Under the pieces are notes generated by a model, which was not told the origin of the DNA, did no database searches, and was given only the letters and a program-made list of their open reading frames with translations. A stretch of 64,000 nucleotides of DNA from Hirundichthys speculiger (taxonomy: Eukaryota > Chordata > Actinopteri > Beloniformes > Exocoetidae), in NCBI GenBank assembly GCA_018398805.1, contig JAGFBZ010000860.1, forward strand, positions 92,001-156,000, in the 5' to 3' direction. The translations under genes and the position numbers were made by a program. Every line of letters starts with the position of its first letter. Position 1 is the stretch's first letter. Positions 10,326 to 22,603 of this stretch are shown piece after piece.

Positions 10326-10780
10326 TACAACCCCAATTAAAGAAAAGTTTCTTAAATTTGAAAAAAAATGAAAACTAAAAGACTTGAACCAAAATTTAAT
10401 TCACTACAGAACATGGATAGCAAATATTTAAACTTAGAGATTTTATGCACTGAATGAGCTCATTTCAAATGTGATTCCTGCTGCAGGTCTGTAAATAGTT
10501 GGAGTATGTTCTCCACGGTGGAGCATCTCCTCTTTTTCTCTAAACAGTTGGAAGATGTCTGGACATCGAGGTTCTGAGTTTCTGGAGTTCTGGAGTTGGA
10601 TTTTGGTCCCATTCTTGTCTGATGGAGGTTTCTAGCCCCTGAAGAGTTGGTGGTCGTCTTAGGCGTGCTTTTCATTTCATGATGTTCCAAATGTTCTCTG
10701 CAGGTGAAAGATCTGGACTGCAGGCAGGTGAGCTCAGCTCTGATGAAGCTGCTGTAACTGCAGTAGGTGGTTCAGCGTCA
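10326..10780 (-). mobile_element. Tc1/mariner-type relic: right terminus and transposase C-terminal part
   Basis: Starts with acaaccccaatt, the end of a common fish Tc1/mariner-type element, followed on the minus strand by a decayed transposase C terminus. Near 10700-10720 the minus strand reads cctgcagtccagatctttca, which encodes the CSPDLS block that carries the third catalytic residue. The rest is missing. Confidence 0.6.
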
Positions 10781-10854
10781 TCCTGCTTGAAATAAAAAAG
10801 ACGTCATTAGGAGGGAAGCAGATGTTACTCTAAAACCTTTATATACATATGTGC

Positions 10855-11110
10855 CTATTAGAAGTATTTACCCCCCCTTGGATATTCAGCCTTTCATTGC
10901 CCTTTATAGATGAAATCATGGGCAAAATAAATTGGACAAGAATTTGCAAAAAAAGCCTCTTTCATGTCAAAGTGAAGACAGATTTTTACAAACTACTGTC
11001 AGTTAATCAAAATTAACTGACAGTTAATTCCCCACTAGGGAGGCACTAATTGTTCAGTTGGTAAAAAGTGAAATGTCACGGCTGATTTCCATTCAGACCT
11101 GCTGTGAGCG
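10855..11110. mobile_element. Probable terminal region of another Tc1-like element
   Basis: The phrase gaagtatttacccccccctt and the following text resemble, from memory, the terminal region of a fish Tc1-like element. There is no coding remnant, no second end and no proven TA duplication. Confidence 0.35.
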
Positions 11111-11972
11111 GTGACTGTTAGGTCAGCCTTTAAAAATTACATTTTTTATTGGTCAAATAAATGCATTATTCACACTGGAATGTCACAAAAATCACTTGCT
11201 CCTTTATTACAGAAGTTTCTGAGTGTGGACACGGTTCACCTTTTTCTTTTAGCACATATTCACTCACTGACTTTAACTTTTTGCACGAAGGGTCTTAAAA
11301 TGAGATCTACAGTGTGTGGATCAAAAGTTGCATTTCTTTGATTCTTCTTTTTATTCTTTTTTTTAATGAGTCTACAGAATGGCTTGTAGCTCGTCCAGTC
11401 CTGCTGTGCAGGGCTGGTGTTTGCAGTCCCATCAAAAATAATAAGCTGGGCCTAATTATTTCATAAAATCATGCTTATCAGAAATTAAGGTCCACCACAG
11501 CCTGTGGGACACAATAAAAGGCTCTCTTGCTGTTATAATAGCTTACATCCTTGTCCCCATGGGAGGTAGTAATATATGCCACACTACTTCTGGCCATGGG
11601 AAAGGATTTAATCACCTCGGTTTTGCAGCTGTGGGGGCAAAGTCGGCTCCCGTCAAGATGATGTCCTCCATAGATTCCACAAAAAGGTACTAAAACCCGC
11701 TCCTCAGAAACCTATGGGGCATGTCGCTGAGGGCTGGTCCAGATATATTTATACCGTCTGTAAGGCGGAGCACACGTGTTGCAGCCGTGGTGTGTTCACA
11801 CATGCACGGCTGCTCTTCGGAGCAGCGGTGGAGAAAACTGAATGTTCAGAGTCGTGATGACGGTTCCCCTGAATCGATGCTCGTGTGATGTCATCGTTGG
11901 TGGTCTGTGTGGTATTCAGCAGGGCAGAAACGAGCTGGCAGCGTGAACCACAATTAAACAAGATCATTTTGA
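11111..11972. other. Unassigned
   Basis: Two open frames (76 codons at 11111-11341, 72 codons on the minus strand at 11749-11967) have no domain features and I do not regard them as genes. Confidence 0.4.
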
Positions 11973-12377
11973 TTTTATATTAGGGATTGCACGATAATTA
12001 TCAACCCGATAACTATCGGGCTGATAACAGGAAATTATAACGTCATCCCTGATAAGTCCGATATCATGACGACAGCCCCGATATTTTTTTGTCAACACAG
12101 CAGTGCCTCACTCCCTCTGGGCCTTGAATGACCGGCAGTGAATGTTATGTTTAAGTGACGTCGGCATAATCAGAAAGATGATTTCTCAGTAAGGAAAATC
12201 AAGAATACCCCCTCATACCAGAAAACAACTTGTTAACTTGGTCATAATTTTGGTAGTTGCTGACTTTAATTGATATTCGCAGTATTTTCCCACATGTTTC
12301 CAGGGGTTAAATTGGGCCGGTGCTGTCCGGGGCTGAGCCCCGGCACATACGATTTTCATCTTCGATCTTAAAAATTT

Positions 12378-13543
12378 AAGGTGGATCGGATCGGCCGATC
12401 AACATTATTATAACACGCCGATCTTTTTTTCATAATTTTTTTCCTCAAAAAGTGATCCTGATTAACACAAATTAATAAAGTAATCATATTACACAAACAA
12501 AAATATTTTTTAAACTATATACATTTAATAATTTGCAGTGAAATGAAGTTTCCCAGCAGCGCTGTCTTGTATCCACCTTAAAAGTTTTAAGACCGGCGGC
12601 GTCAGGCTAAACTTTAGCAAAAATGTCAGCAGTATGGCAGCACTATAAAATTACAAAGACCGACGCTTCGACTGCGACTTGAAACGTGTGGAAGGCTGAT
12701 ATATCATGAGGGGTAAGTAAGAAGAAAGTTTACAACACCACCAATTTAATCAGACACTTAAAAAATCACGCAGCACCGATCACCGCAGCCTTCTGTCAGG
12801 TGCCGTGGTGCCGACGGCTGCAGCTTCAGAGCTGCTGCCGTCGGCACCAGCTTCGGCAGCAAACGCTCTGTGAAACTTTTAAAAGAAAGGACACCGAGTT
12901 AAACTGAGCTAAAGGACACCGAAAAATCACAGAGCCAATCGTGGAATGTATTACTGAGGACGACCAGCCCATTCAGTTTGTGGAATACAAGGCATTTAAC
13001 CGGCTCATTAATTACCTCGAGCCTCGTTCCCGTCATTACATGAACGACAAAGGACACAAAGGTGCGCGAACATGTGCAGCGGGTCTTGAAAGAAGTTAAG
13101 TTAATATTTGATGTTATTTTTATTCTGATGTGATTTCATTGATTGCAAAGACTTCTGCTAGTGTTTTCATTGCCTTAAACTGCTAGCCAAGTTCACCTGC
13201 TGCTATTTAAATGGAAGTGCTATTTTCTTTGGTACTGAGACTGTTGAACAGTCACTGTTCTGTAACTAAATGTGTTTTATAATAATTCTCCCAAACAAGA
13301 AAGAAAGAAGAGTGTTTAAATAAGTTAGTTTATTTTATGAGATGATAAAAGCTATTAATCTCAGCTTGGATGCAGGCCTATTTATTAATGTACACAGGAA
13401 ATAAAATGCATAGGAAATTAAACTCTGTTTGCCCACTCAAAAAAAGTGAAATCGGATCGGAAAAAATCGGAAATCGGCCGATCATCAAAATTAAAAGATC
13501 GGAATCAGATAGGGACCCAAAAAACGTGATCGGGACATCCCTA
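12378..13543 (+). mobile_element. Third-level hAT element with BED relic
   Basis: The right end reads, inverted, tagggatgtcccgatcacg, a typical hAT terminus, and the subterminal region repeats cggccgatc on both sides. The left terminus is eroded, so the left limit is approximate. It contains a BED relic on the plus strand. Confidence 0.6.
12623..12769 (+). pseudogene. BED finger relic with both cysteines lost
   Basis: From ATG 12623 the translation gives MSAVWQHYKITKTDASTAT, then stops and substitutions where the two cysteines should be, then, after a frameshift, KKVYNTTNLIRHLKNH with the HX4H pair intact. Downstream, around 12940-13030, decayed pieces such as VECITEDDQP and LINYLEP recall the linker behind BED fingers in hAT transposases of the ZBED type. 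The gene is dead. Confidence 0.6.
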
Positions 13544-14580
13544 AATTAAATATTGTTTTACTAATCAATAAACCCATGACTTTTGTGAGATAGATCATAG
13601 TTTTCCTGATAACAAGACGACCTGTCAAAGCTATTTAGAACAGAACTTGCAATCAGAGATTCGGGTTTCCGGAACACTGCGTGGGCTGCCAATTCCGCTT
13701 TTTATAAGGGACTTTAGGGTTTCTTTTTTTTTTTTTTTTGAGCTTGCTTTAAAAAAAAAAAATCTGAAGTCGTGGTTTGCAGGTTTTGGGGCTTGTATTT
13801 CAGCGTTGTGACTTGTTTATAATTTTCCCCTTACACCGTCTCCCCTTTTACCTGCATATGATAATCCATCAATGATGCACCAGGCACACAGCAGATCTGG
13901 CAACGCGCGGCAGAGAAAATCGAAGGGAGCATCTTGTAGCAGCCTTTTTCATAAACTATTTTTGTTGACATTGCTGAACTTCACCTTTACGGACGATCTG
14001 TCTCTGTTATTGGCCATTATAAAACACGTTTTATATTCATTTATTTTTTTGGTCCGTAGTTGCTTGTTTGGGGCTTGTTTTCAAGGTCCAGGTAGCTTAT
14101 TTGTCTGGCAACAATTCCCTCCTCAATAGGCTCCGTTCTCCTCAGTGGTAGTTGAGACTGTCTACTATAAATTCGGTTGAAGTGGCATAGAGCGAGTAGA
14201 GGCAGGCAGACAAGGTACGTGACATTTAAAAGAGGTGCTTGAACGAACTGTCTGTGCATTTGGTGAGTTCAATTTCCATAGTTCCCAGTTATGGACAGAA
14301 ATTAGCCAGGGGAAGGGGGAGGTGTCAGTTAAAGTTAGCTGTTTTGGTTTAAGATTGTGCAAGCCTTCAAATTTTCTCACTGAACATTTCTCTTTCACAT
14401 TTTTCACCTGTAGGCATGTGACAAGATTTAATATGATATTGCTCAACCTACATCTGTAAAGTCAGCTAACAACTTATTCGAATGCACTAGAATTCAGCAA
14501 ATAACATGTATGATAATAAAAAACAACCTGTACAATCTGTTACATTGGCCAACCAATCTACATTCAAACTGCCATAATGT

Positions 14581-14582
14581 GT

Positions 14583-14613
<31 letters not shown>

Positions 14614-14620
14614 GGGGGGG
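14581..14620. repeat. (TG)n plus a run of 22 G
   Basis: About eight TG units pass into an uninterrupted poly-G tract. It is a likely slippage and sequencing hot spot. Confidence 0.95.
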
Positions 14621-14910
14621 CACTACAAGACACACATAGGCCTACAAAACACAGATAAGGTGTATATCTCTGTGCAATATGATATGGTTATCAAATTAGA
14701 GAGTTATTTTCCAAAAAGTATATTGGGGCAGGTACGAGGCAGAGCCCCCCCCACATAACCAATCCCAATTTAACCCCTGCATGTTTCACATACAAAATAG
14801 AAAAAATTGATAAGGCCGAAAGAACGAATAGCAAACGAGAGAACGGAGGAGTTTACATTACACCTTGAATGCAGCATTGCGGCACAGTGTGCTGATAAAA
14901 ACAAACAAAC

Positions 14911-15085
14911 ATTGCGGCGATTATATGGAACTTTGTTAAAGTTTCAGAAGAAGATAGTTCGCTGGTTATTTGTGATAAATGCTCCAAACAAAGGAGGGAA
15001 AAATAGCACAAGCTTTAAAACGTCAAACCTGATCAGCCACCTGAAACATAACCATCGCTTACATGGAGTTTTGAAATCGCGCTAA
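14911..15085 (+). pseudogene. BED finger exon of hAT-alpha copy A, frameshifted
   Basis: The start codon is ATT in place of ATG. The first half (WNFVKVSEEDSSLVICDKCS in the sister copy) is in one frame and the second half (GGKNSTSFKTSNLISHLKHN) in another, because the bases coding for the turn between CDKCSK and GKNSTS are partly deleted. The same deletion is in copy C but not in copy B. Confidence 0.7.
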
Positions 15086-15725
15086 CATGAGCTAACGTGA
15101 GCAAGCCAGCAGCGAGTCTCCCCTCTCCTCTCCTCGCCATCATCTCTCTCATCTAAAGCTTCCATGAGATTAAAAAAGAAAACAACTACTGAACCTCATT
15201 TACTTTAATTAAAGGCATCCATTTGAATGGAACCACAAGACCAAAATCCGTAAGTTTAAACGTAATTTTTTGTTACCATGGTGTGCACTTTTTCAGTTTA
15301 TTTATTTATTTGCACAGACAAGTCTAAGTTGTGTCAGTACATTATGCACTGTGCATTTTTTTTAAATTGTCATTGAAGAATGCATTTTTTCAGTTAATAA
15401 TTCTGATCCATGTATTTCCATCAGTTCAAGGAGCCTTTATTTTTTTATGTCATTCAGTAATGCACCTTATTTAAGTTGATGTGAGATATCAAATATGTTT
15501 GTTTGATAGCTTTATGAAAATGTTTGAGAGGCTTCCAATAGTTTTTCATTGGAAAAATAAATATCTGTTCATTTATAGAGTCAAAACTGCTTTTGGTTTT
15601 GTTCATAGTATTGATGTAATGATCTTAGGTATATGTGTGTGTTATCGGTTATCGGTATCGACCTTTAGGAGCTGAACGTTATCGGTATCGGTTTTAAAAA
15701 ACAGTTATACATCCTTATTTTATAG

Positions 15726-16416
15726 GGGTTTTAAAAGTTATTTAGATCATGGCTGTTTGGATTTGAACAGTGTCTGACCAGAAAGCATGCTTCAGCACAG
15801 ATTTTAAATTAATTTAATGGTCGGGTCGGGGGGTTAACAAAAGATCGGCGACGGCATCTGTCCCAGAAAAACCCACACTGGTTGAAGTCTGTCTGGCACA
15901 GCATGTGCAGCAGAGCCTGTCTCAGTATCTTTCTGTGCACGTCACACTTGCTCTCTGCTATTTCAGTCTGTTGCTCTGTTCATGGACACGTGGAAATTTG
16001 GTAATGGTGCTAATTGTGTCATTCATTAGGCACTGTGTGGCACAACTGCAGTGGAATGAAGAAGCTACTGGCGAAGTCATTAATCACTCGGCTCAGACGC
16101 AGAAACACTAGACAGCCAGTTAACTTCCAGCTCCATCAGTTCCCCTTAAAAGCCCTTGATTTGCCAAATTGGATAGATGCATCTGTGTGGGTTAGCTAAA
16201 CTGAGATGAGCTTGAGTTGAGCCCTTCTTACTCTTTATGTCACGTTTTAGAGCATGAGGATAAAGATGACACCTGTCGTCTATGTCTTGATGCCAACCAA
16301 GTCTTTTTCACTGAAGGCTTTTTAAATAGAATATTATATAAACTGTCTTCACCTGTGCTGGTTGTTTCCATGGAATTCACAGCCTGAGAGCTTTGATCAC
16401 TTTACTATTTTAAAAC
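15726..16416. other. Unassigned
   Basis: Overlapping 60-68-codon frames at 15905-16199 show no domain. No repeat ends seen. Confidence 0.4.
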
Positions 16417-16697
16417 TACACTACTCAAAGAAATTAAAGGAACACTTTGTAATCAGAGTATAGCATCAATTCAATTAAACTTCTGGGATATTGATTTGGT
16501 CAGGTAAGTAGCAGACGGGGTTGTTAATCAGTTTCAGCTGCTTTGGTGTTAATGAAATTAACAACAGGTGCACTAGAGGGGCAACAACGAGACGACCATC
16601 AAAACAGGAATGGTTTCACAGGTGGAGGCCACTGACATTTTTTCCCCTCATCTTTTCTGACTCTTTTTCACCAGTTTTGCATTTGGCTAGGGTCACT

Positions 16698-16909
16698 GTC
16701 ACTACTGTTAGCATGAGGCGATACCTGGACCCTACAGAGGTTGCACAGGTGTCACTACTGTTAGCATGAGGCGATACCTGGACCCTACAGAGGTTGCACA
16801 GGTGTCACTACTGTTAGCATGAGGCGATACCTGGACCCTACAGAGGTTGCACAGGTGTCACTACTGTTAGCATGAGGCGCTACCTGGACCCTACAGAGGT
16901 TGCACAGGC
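16698..16909 (+). repeat. 53-bp tandem repeat, four units, over the transposase start
   Basis: Units begin gtcactactgttagcatgag at 16698, 16751, 16804 and 16857. Each carries the start codon and the first codons MRRYLDPTEVAQ (ATG at 16713, 16766, 16819, 16872). Since 53 is not a multiple of 3, only the last start continues into the transposase. The earlier ones run into VSLLLA and stop. Confidence 0.95.
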
Positions 16910-17775
16910 AGTCCAACTCCTCCAGGATGGCACATCAATACGTGCCATTGCCAGAAGGTTTGCTGTGTCTCGCAGCACAATCTCAAGAGCATGGAGGAGA
17001 TTCCAGGAGACAGGCCTGTTACTCCAGGAGAGCTGGACCGGGCCGTTGAAGGTCTACAACCCATCAGCAGGACCGGTATCTGCTCCTTTGTGCAAGGGGG
17101 AGCAGGAGGAGCACTGCCAGAGCCCTAAAAAATTACCTCCAGCAGGCCACTGGTGTGAATGTCTCTGACCAAACAATCAGAAACAGACTTCATGAGGGAG
17201 GCCCGAGGGCCCGACGTCCTCTAGTGGGCCCTGTGCTCACTGCCCGGCACCATGGAGCTCGATTTGCGACAGAACACCGAAATTGGCAAGTCCACCACTG
17301 GCGCCCTGTGCTTTTCACAGATGAGAGCAGGTTCACCCTGAGCACATGTGACAAACGTGAAAGGGTCTGGAGAAGCCGTGGAGAACGTTATGCTGCCTGT
17401 AACATCGTTCAGCATGACCGGTTTGGTGGTGGGTCAGTGATGGTCTGGTCCATATCCATGGAGGGACCACAGACCTATACAGGCTAGACAACGGCACCCT
17501 GACTGCCATTAGGTATGGGGATGAAATCCTTGCACCCATTGTCAGACCCTATGCTGGTGCAGTGGGTCCTGGGTTCCTCCTGGTGCACGACAATGCCCGG
17601 CCAGGTTGAACCTCAGACTGTCCAGGAGCTCAGTGATGCCCTGGTCCAGATCTGGGAGGAGATACCCCAGGACGCCATCCGTCGTCTCATTAGGAGCCCC
17701 GACGTTGTCAGGCATGCATACACGCACGTGGGGGCCATACAAGTTACTGAATACCATTTTGAGCTGCTGCAATGA
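16872..17775 (+). pseudogene. Tc1/mariner transposase, missing its third catalytic residue
   Basis: Starts at the fourth ATG: MRRYLDPTEVAQAVQLLQDG and ISRAWRRFQETG form the helix-turn-helix part. A frameshift follows near 17015. The frame recovers at 17155 with [20 protein letters not shown], and [20 protein letters not shown] carries the first aspartate. LVHDNARP carries the second aspartate and is fused directly to VEPQTVQELSDALVQIWEEI: about 130 bp, including the expected SPDLNPIEHLWD block, are deleted. A further frameshift lies near 17455. The stop is at 17773-17775. No activity is possible. Confidence 0.85.
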
Positions 17776-18011
17776 AATTTCAGCAAAATGGACTAGCCTG
17801 CCGCATCATTTTTTCACTGTAATTTTTGGGGTGTCTTTGAATTCAGCCCTCTGTAGGTTGATAATTCTCATTTCTATCAAATGATGTGGCATCCTTTTGT
17901 TCCTAACACATCACCCAGTCCATATCAGTATAAATAAACAGCATGACTTTTTTTTCCCATTGAGATCTGATGTGTTTTCAAAGTGTTCCTTTAATTTTTT
18001 TGAGCAGTGTA

Positions 18012-18230
18012 TGATTACATGATTTCGGTCTTGGGCAGGGTTTCCTGCTCGGAGTGAACAGTTGTTCTAAAACAGAAAATGGCTTACAAAAACTGGCCAG
18101 CTGAACACTATGTAATTATGTAAAGTTATGAGAGTTTGATGTAAAAATAAATAATTTGAAAAGTGGATTGATAAGTAGATGTCTTTATTTTACATATTAA
18201 AATAAAACTGACACGTTTCGGCTAAAGTAG
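18012..18230. other. Unassigned spacer
   Basis: Short spacer between the Tc1-type element and the next MITE. Nothing recognised. Confidence 0.4.
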
Positions 18231-18238
18231 GTCTTCAT

Positions 18239-18656
18239 TAGGGCTGTAGCGATACGATACAATACACGATATTCGGCTCATGATACGATATATATCGATA
18301 TTCATCTTACAATACATTTACATCATTTTCCGAAATATTTTAAAGGGACAAAGTGATTTTGGTGACATCTTGTGGGTGTTCCAATGACTTTGTTTGAATT
18401 TATTGAACTGAAAGCATCAATTACTCATTATATGGCTGACAGGCAGCTTGCAAATGCTGGACAAAATGAATAAAAGATTTGTTGAGTTTCATTTATTTAA
18501 ACAGTGCAAAATGTTGCTTGCAAGCTTTTAAAGGTGGGACACAGAGGTTTTGGAAGAAGCTTAGAATATTGATACTCGCGGCTGAAAAATCGATACTCGA
18601 TACTGGATAAAATATTGATATATATATTGCAGAATCGATAAAATCGTTCAGCTCTA
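18239..18656 (+). mobile_element. hAT-beta MITE, copy 1
   Basis: 418 bp, tagggctg at the left and cagctcta at the right. Flanks gtcttcat (18231-18238) and ttcttcat (18657-18664) match at 7 of 8. Subterminal stretches are built from atcgata/tatcgat motifs. Non-coding. Relatives: 24802, 42203 and 46306. Confidence 0.85.
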
Positions 18657-18698
18657 TTCTTCATATAAGGCTCATTGTCTGTTAAAACTACATCCCAC

Positions 18699-19348
18699 TA
18701 GTGCTGGGCGATATGGAAAAAATCATATATCACGATATGGACTATTTTATATCACGATAACGATATATATCACGATATACCATAATAAAGTATGTTTTCA
18801 GTTATTCTCTGAAAAGTTTGAAAAAGTTTCATTGCTTACTTTTCAACTTTATTTTGAAAGGACATTTAGCTGAACTGTCACAAACATACATTTTAGTGCA
18901 GCAAAAACAGGTAGGTACAGAGGTACAGTAGCTTTCACATTTTTTTTAAAGTGCACAATAGTTTCTGAGAGGAAAAACACATTTTTGCACTAAAGTTCAG
19001 CTATAAAAAATAAACACAAATTATTTTTCAACTTTCTGAAATCTGTAACCTTGTAGTGCAAAGTTTGCAAACCAATATAAAGTGTCTAAAGTGAACATCA
19101 GGGTTGAAGAGAACTCTGTTTAAGGCATTAACCATGAATAAAAGTGCAAACATAAAAGGCTACTTTGTAGAAGTAGATATGATTCTATCAAATTTATCAT
19201 TGCAGGTTATTTAATTACATATTTGCTGTAATAATTGCTAAAATTAGATTAGAAACGATAGAAACGATAGAAACGATAGAAGAGAAATGGCACGATATAC
19301 ACTTTTATATCGTCCCCACGATATATATTGTCATATTGCCCAGCACTA
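18699..19348. mobile_element. hAT MITE with cgatat-rich ends
   Basis: 650 bp. Ends tagtgctgggcgatatgg and ccagcacta inverse. Perfect 8-bp duplication catcccac at 18691-18698 and 19349-19356. The ends repeat atatcacgat several times. No coding capacity. Confidence 0.9.
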
Positions 19349-19356
19349 CATCCCAC

Positions 19357-19829
19357 ACTAGAAGTGCATCCTAACTTTATTTAGCAGGATTCAGATAGAA
19401 GCACAGTCTGCTAAAAACACCCACAGGGAAATCAGTCTTCTGTGCATCCTGTATCCCGTAACACCAGTAAGGCAGATGCCAGCCCCAGTGGTCACATGAC
19501 CAGTTTTCCACTGTTCCATAGCAAAGTTGGATCATGGCGGCACATGAACTACCGCTGACCGTCTGACCACGCAGGATGCTGTATGTACTGTATGTACTGA
19601 GTTTTATGCCCGATATATAGTATCAGATTTCAAAAACAGTTGTGGACTCAGACATAGAAGTATTGGTACCATAACCAAGTTCATTTTAATTATTATTTTT
19701 CCTTTATTACACCAACACAAAATATTCCAGTCAAGATGTGATCAAAGTATCGACCTTCAGCTCTACTTTAAGAGGTTTTCCAAAAATTACATTTATGCTT
19801 TAGGAAGTACATTTTAAGCAAAGCAGCTC
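19357..19829. other. Unassigned
   Basis: No frame or repeat end recognised. Confidence 0.4.
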
Positions 19830-20210
19830 CATTTTCAGGAGATCGAAAGTGTCTGCGACAGAGTGACAGTAAAAGGAAATGTTTACAAATCGGTAGTGAG
19901 AGCAGTCCTCCTTTATGGCGTGGAGACGGGAAGCAGGCCTGCAGGTGCTGGAGCTGAACAGCCAGGTACAGCCAGGGTTGGACGTCTTGGAGATGAAGTC
20001 GAAAAAGGCGTAAACATGTGAAGAGGAGGGATGAAGAATACGTTGGTGGAAGGATGCTTGGAATAGAGACGGCAGGCAGGATAAAAGGGAGCAACCAAAG
20101 AGGAGATTTCTGGATGTGGTGACGGAGGACATGTGACAGAGGTGGTCGGTGGAGCAGGTAGGAAAAGCTACCAGAACAAGGAAAATGTATGTGGGCAAAG
20201 TGACTTGGTT
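19830..20210 (+). pseudogene. Non-LTR retrotransposon RT C-terminal relic
   Basis: In several plus-strand frames I read remnants of a reverse transcriptase tail: LLYGVET around 19910, then RRDEEYVGGRMLGIETAG near 20010-20075 and a basic block near 20095. This order matches the C-terminal part of RTE- or Jockey-like proteins common in animal genomes. The stretch is full of stops. The long minus-strand frames over the same bases (up to 148 codons) are leucine/phenylalanine-rich shadows. Confidence 0.55.
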
Positions 20211-22603
20211 GCAAATAAAACCATAACTATTTTTTTTTTTTAACTACTTGGAAAATCCTTTGCAGGCCTGTTTTCCTGAAGTCTGGAGCCCATCGAAGAA
20301 TATTCAGTTTCTTTATTTTCTCTGAAAATATAACAGTTGTCTTCTGAACCCTTAATTTATGTTAAACTCATACACGCACGCACGCACGCGCGCGTGTGTG
20401 TGTAAAGCATCTGTAAATGGACAATGTGAGGCGGGAGCCAGCGAGGAGGAGAGGAAATCCCACCTAGTGTTTGTTCACTAACAGTCTTTGCTGTCTTCCT
20501 GCTTGGAGCACAATACAACAAGGTGCCTTTGTAGTTTATTGCAGCGTTTTAATGCTCTCTGTAGGTGCATGAGAATTTTAAAGCTTTGCTGCAGAGTGGT
20601 ACGCTTAAAAAGTCGTTCTGTGCAAGCAGAGGGAAGGACGTCCATTCAACATGAGATGGCTTCATCTATTGTGATAATAGTGACATGCACTTTTGCAAAA
20701 TTATTAATAGCTCAGAGGAGGAGTCTGTAGTCCTAGCAGTTAAAATTAACCACCTCTGTGGACTTGATCATGAATGATGAACATCAGGAAATTATAATTT
20801 TTCTCCAAAGGACACGGGTAATCATTTCAAAATGAATTCTTTGAACACATCAGATAAAATGAGTAGCACATGCAGTCTTATTGGATTTACCCTGACCCTT
20901 AATCTATAAATAATAAATTTGACATTTTGCCTAGGAGAGAGAGTAATACGGTCCACCCCTGACTAATGCTAGAGCATTATTAATTTCATTCAGTCATGAA
21001 AATGTGATTTACCACTTTTTAGCGTATTGATTGGAGCGTCGGTTTAAGTTTGAATTTAAACATCAAAGGCAGATCGCTGGCATGACGTGTTTCGTGGTCT
21101 CGTTTCAGGAGACACCGATTTGCAGAAAAAGGCAGGATGACCCATGTGATTCACTCATTTGAAAGTTCAAAAAGTGTCTGTGTCAGCACTGCTTTCCTTT
21201 GGAGAGCTTTTAAAAATGTAAAGACAAAAAAACATTTCCTGTTTAGTGGTGTGTGTGTGTGTGTGTGAAGGGGGGGGGGCATGCGGATATGACACTGAAA
21301 GTAGGAAACATGTTGGGGAAATTTAGGGTCAAAGGGAATCCTGTCTTGAGTGACTTGTGCTGCACTATTTGAACAAGCCTCAATCACCAGTTTTGTTTGG
21401 ATGTTTTTTTTTTTAATTTTTTATTCTTATTACACACCTTTCAGTGTGTATACATGTCACCTGAGGTCTTATCCACATTTTCACACAGTGTTATTTAAAT
21501 AAGTTCTGTGAGCAAAGAGTGGATTTTAAATTGTCAAGATAACCATAAAGTGGTGTGCTGCTTCTGAGTCCCTTCAGTCACCAGCAGAGGGCAGTGTGAA
21601 CGCACATCTGTCTTACATAATTTATCCTGTTGAGGCTGTGATACTGAATTAAACCTCAAATATCCACTTTCTACTCAGACGTTTGAGAACATTTCCATCA
21701 AAATGTGTGTGCGCTTTAATATTTTTTTAATAAATGCATGACTAATTGGTAATTATCTCTTTATTATTTCCTATTTATTTGCCTTTTCTCTGCTACTCTC
21801 TCTGGGATTTAATAAAAAATTGATTTTTATTAAAGTATGAGGAGAATATTTATGAGAGATGTTTTTGACTGGGTAGAAGCTGGTTCAAATCTGACAGCCT
21901 CCAGGAAAATCTAGGCAGAGAAATTCAATTAGAAACAGTCATGTGCCCTTGAGCAGACGGGACTGTTGTGGCAACTCTGTGCCGAGAGCAAAAAAGGTGC
22001 TGAAAAATGTGTGCTTGGCCTGCCCTCCTGATTTCAATGAAGAGTCAAAACTTTCCCTCCACATTTGTTGCAGCGGGCTTATTTTTCAGTTCTGGCACTC
22101 GTGTCATTTATGTTTCAAGGACGGCTTACTTTAAGGAGGGAAGAGATTTGTTCTGTTTCACCTTCACTTGGCCACGTGGCCATTATTGGACACCTGATGA
22201 TTGATCATCTCACGCTACGGGGTGAGATGATCCATTTTACATCCTTACATCCATTTTTCTAGCAAAATAGTCATCATTTCAAGACAGATAAAATCAAGCA
22301 ATCAGTCCAGTGGTCAGTATTCAAAGAATACTCCATTTATTTAACATTGCTGTCCTCTGATATTATGAGACAATACAAAATATTTTTAAATGAATGTAGT
22401 GGAAGGTGGTATTATAATCTTTCTTTATTCTTCAGGTGTAGAAATTCCTCTCACAGTCACCACAGCCAAAGATTTAGATGTTGTATGCTTGTAGTCTTTA
22501 GTTTCTAAAGTCAAAAGCAGAAAAACAGGTCAGAGATGTGATGAACGAGGGTCATTTATCAACACTGAGCTAACTTCTGTATACATGTCGATATAGAGCC
22601 ACA
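20211..22603. other. Long repeat-poor stretch
   Basis: About 2.4 kb in which I find no transposon ends. It has an (ACGC)n/(CG)n/(TG)n microsatellite at 20370-20403, a (TG)n-G run at 21246-21280 and a CTCF-like motif at 21581. Several frames of 60-80 codons have no motifs. As the longest unclaimed piece in the first half it is a reasonable place to look for conserved non-coding DNA. Confidence 0.4.
21581..21594 (+). promoter_or_regulatory. CTCF-like core motif
   Basis: ccagcagagggcag fits the vertebrate CTCF core CCASYAGRKGGCRS at every position. It is outside any transposon I can see. Binding is not shown. Confidence 0.4.

Larger units (their letters stand above)
12301..14779. mobile_element. 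hAT element nested in hAT-alpha copy A
   Basis: A perfect 16-bp inverted terminal repeat, caggggttaaattggg, and a perfect 8-bp duplication, catgtttc (12293-12300, 14780-14787). hAT-alpha copy C (around 61372) has the undisturbed site. The interior holds a third-level element (about 12378-13543) and a TG/G-run (14581-14620). No transposase of its own is recognisable. Confidence 0.9.
11981..15717 (+). mobile_element. hAT-alpha, copy A (carries two nested insertions)
   Basis: Left end tagggattgcacgataatta, right end ending atacatcctta. Flanks ttttatat (11973-11980) and ttttatag (15718-15725) agree at 7 of 8 bases, as expected for an old hAT duplication. Same family as 22612-24236 and 61064-62238. 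Element sequence proper is 11981-12300 plus 14788-15717, including a BED exon at 14911-15085. Confidence 0.85.
16419..18009 (+). mobile_element. Tc1/mariner element, second type, internally deleted
   Basis: Inverted ends cactactcaaagaaattaaa and its counterpart at 17990-18009 (ending gagcagtg), each followed inward by ggaacacttt. A TA dinucleotide lies directly outside both ends (16417-16418, 18010-18011). It contains one plus-strand transposase relic and a 53-bp tandem repeat. It is unrelated at sequence level to the copies at 4548 and 48845. Confidence 0.9.

Noticed and set aside
19768..20214. 148- and 132-codon minus-strand frames
   Set aside because: Antisense shadows of the LINE RT relic at 19830-20210.
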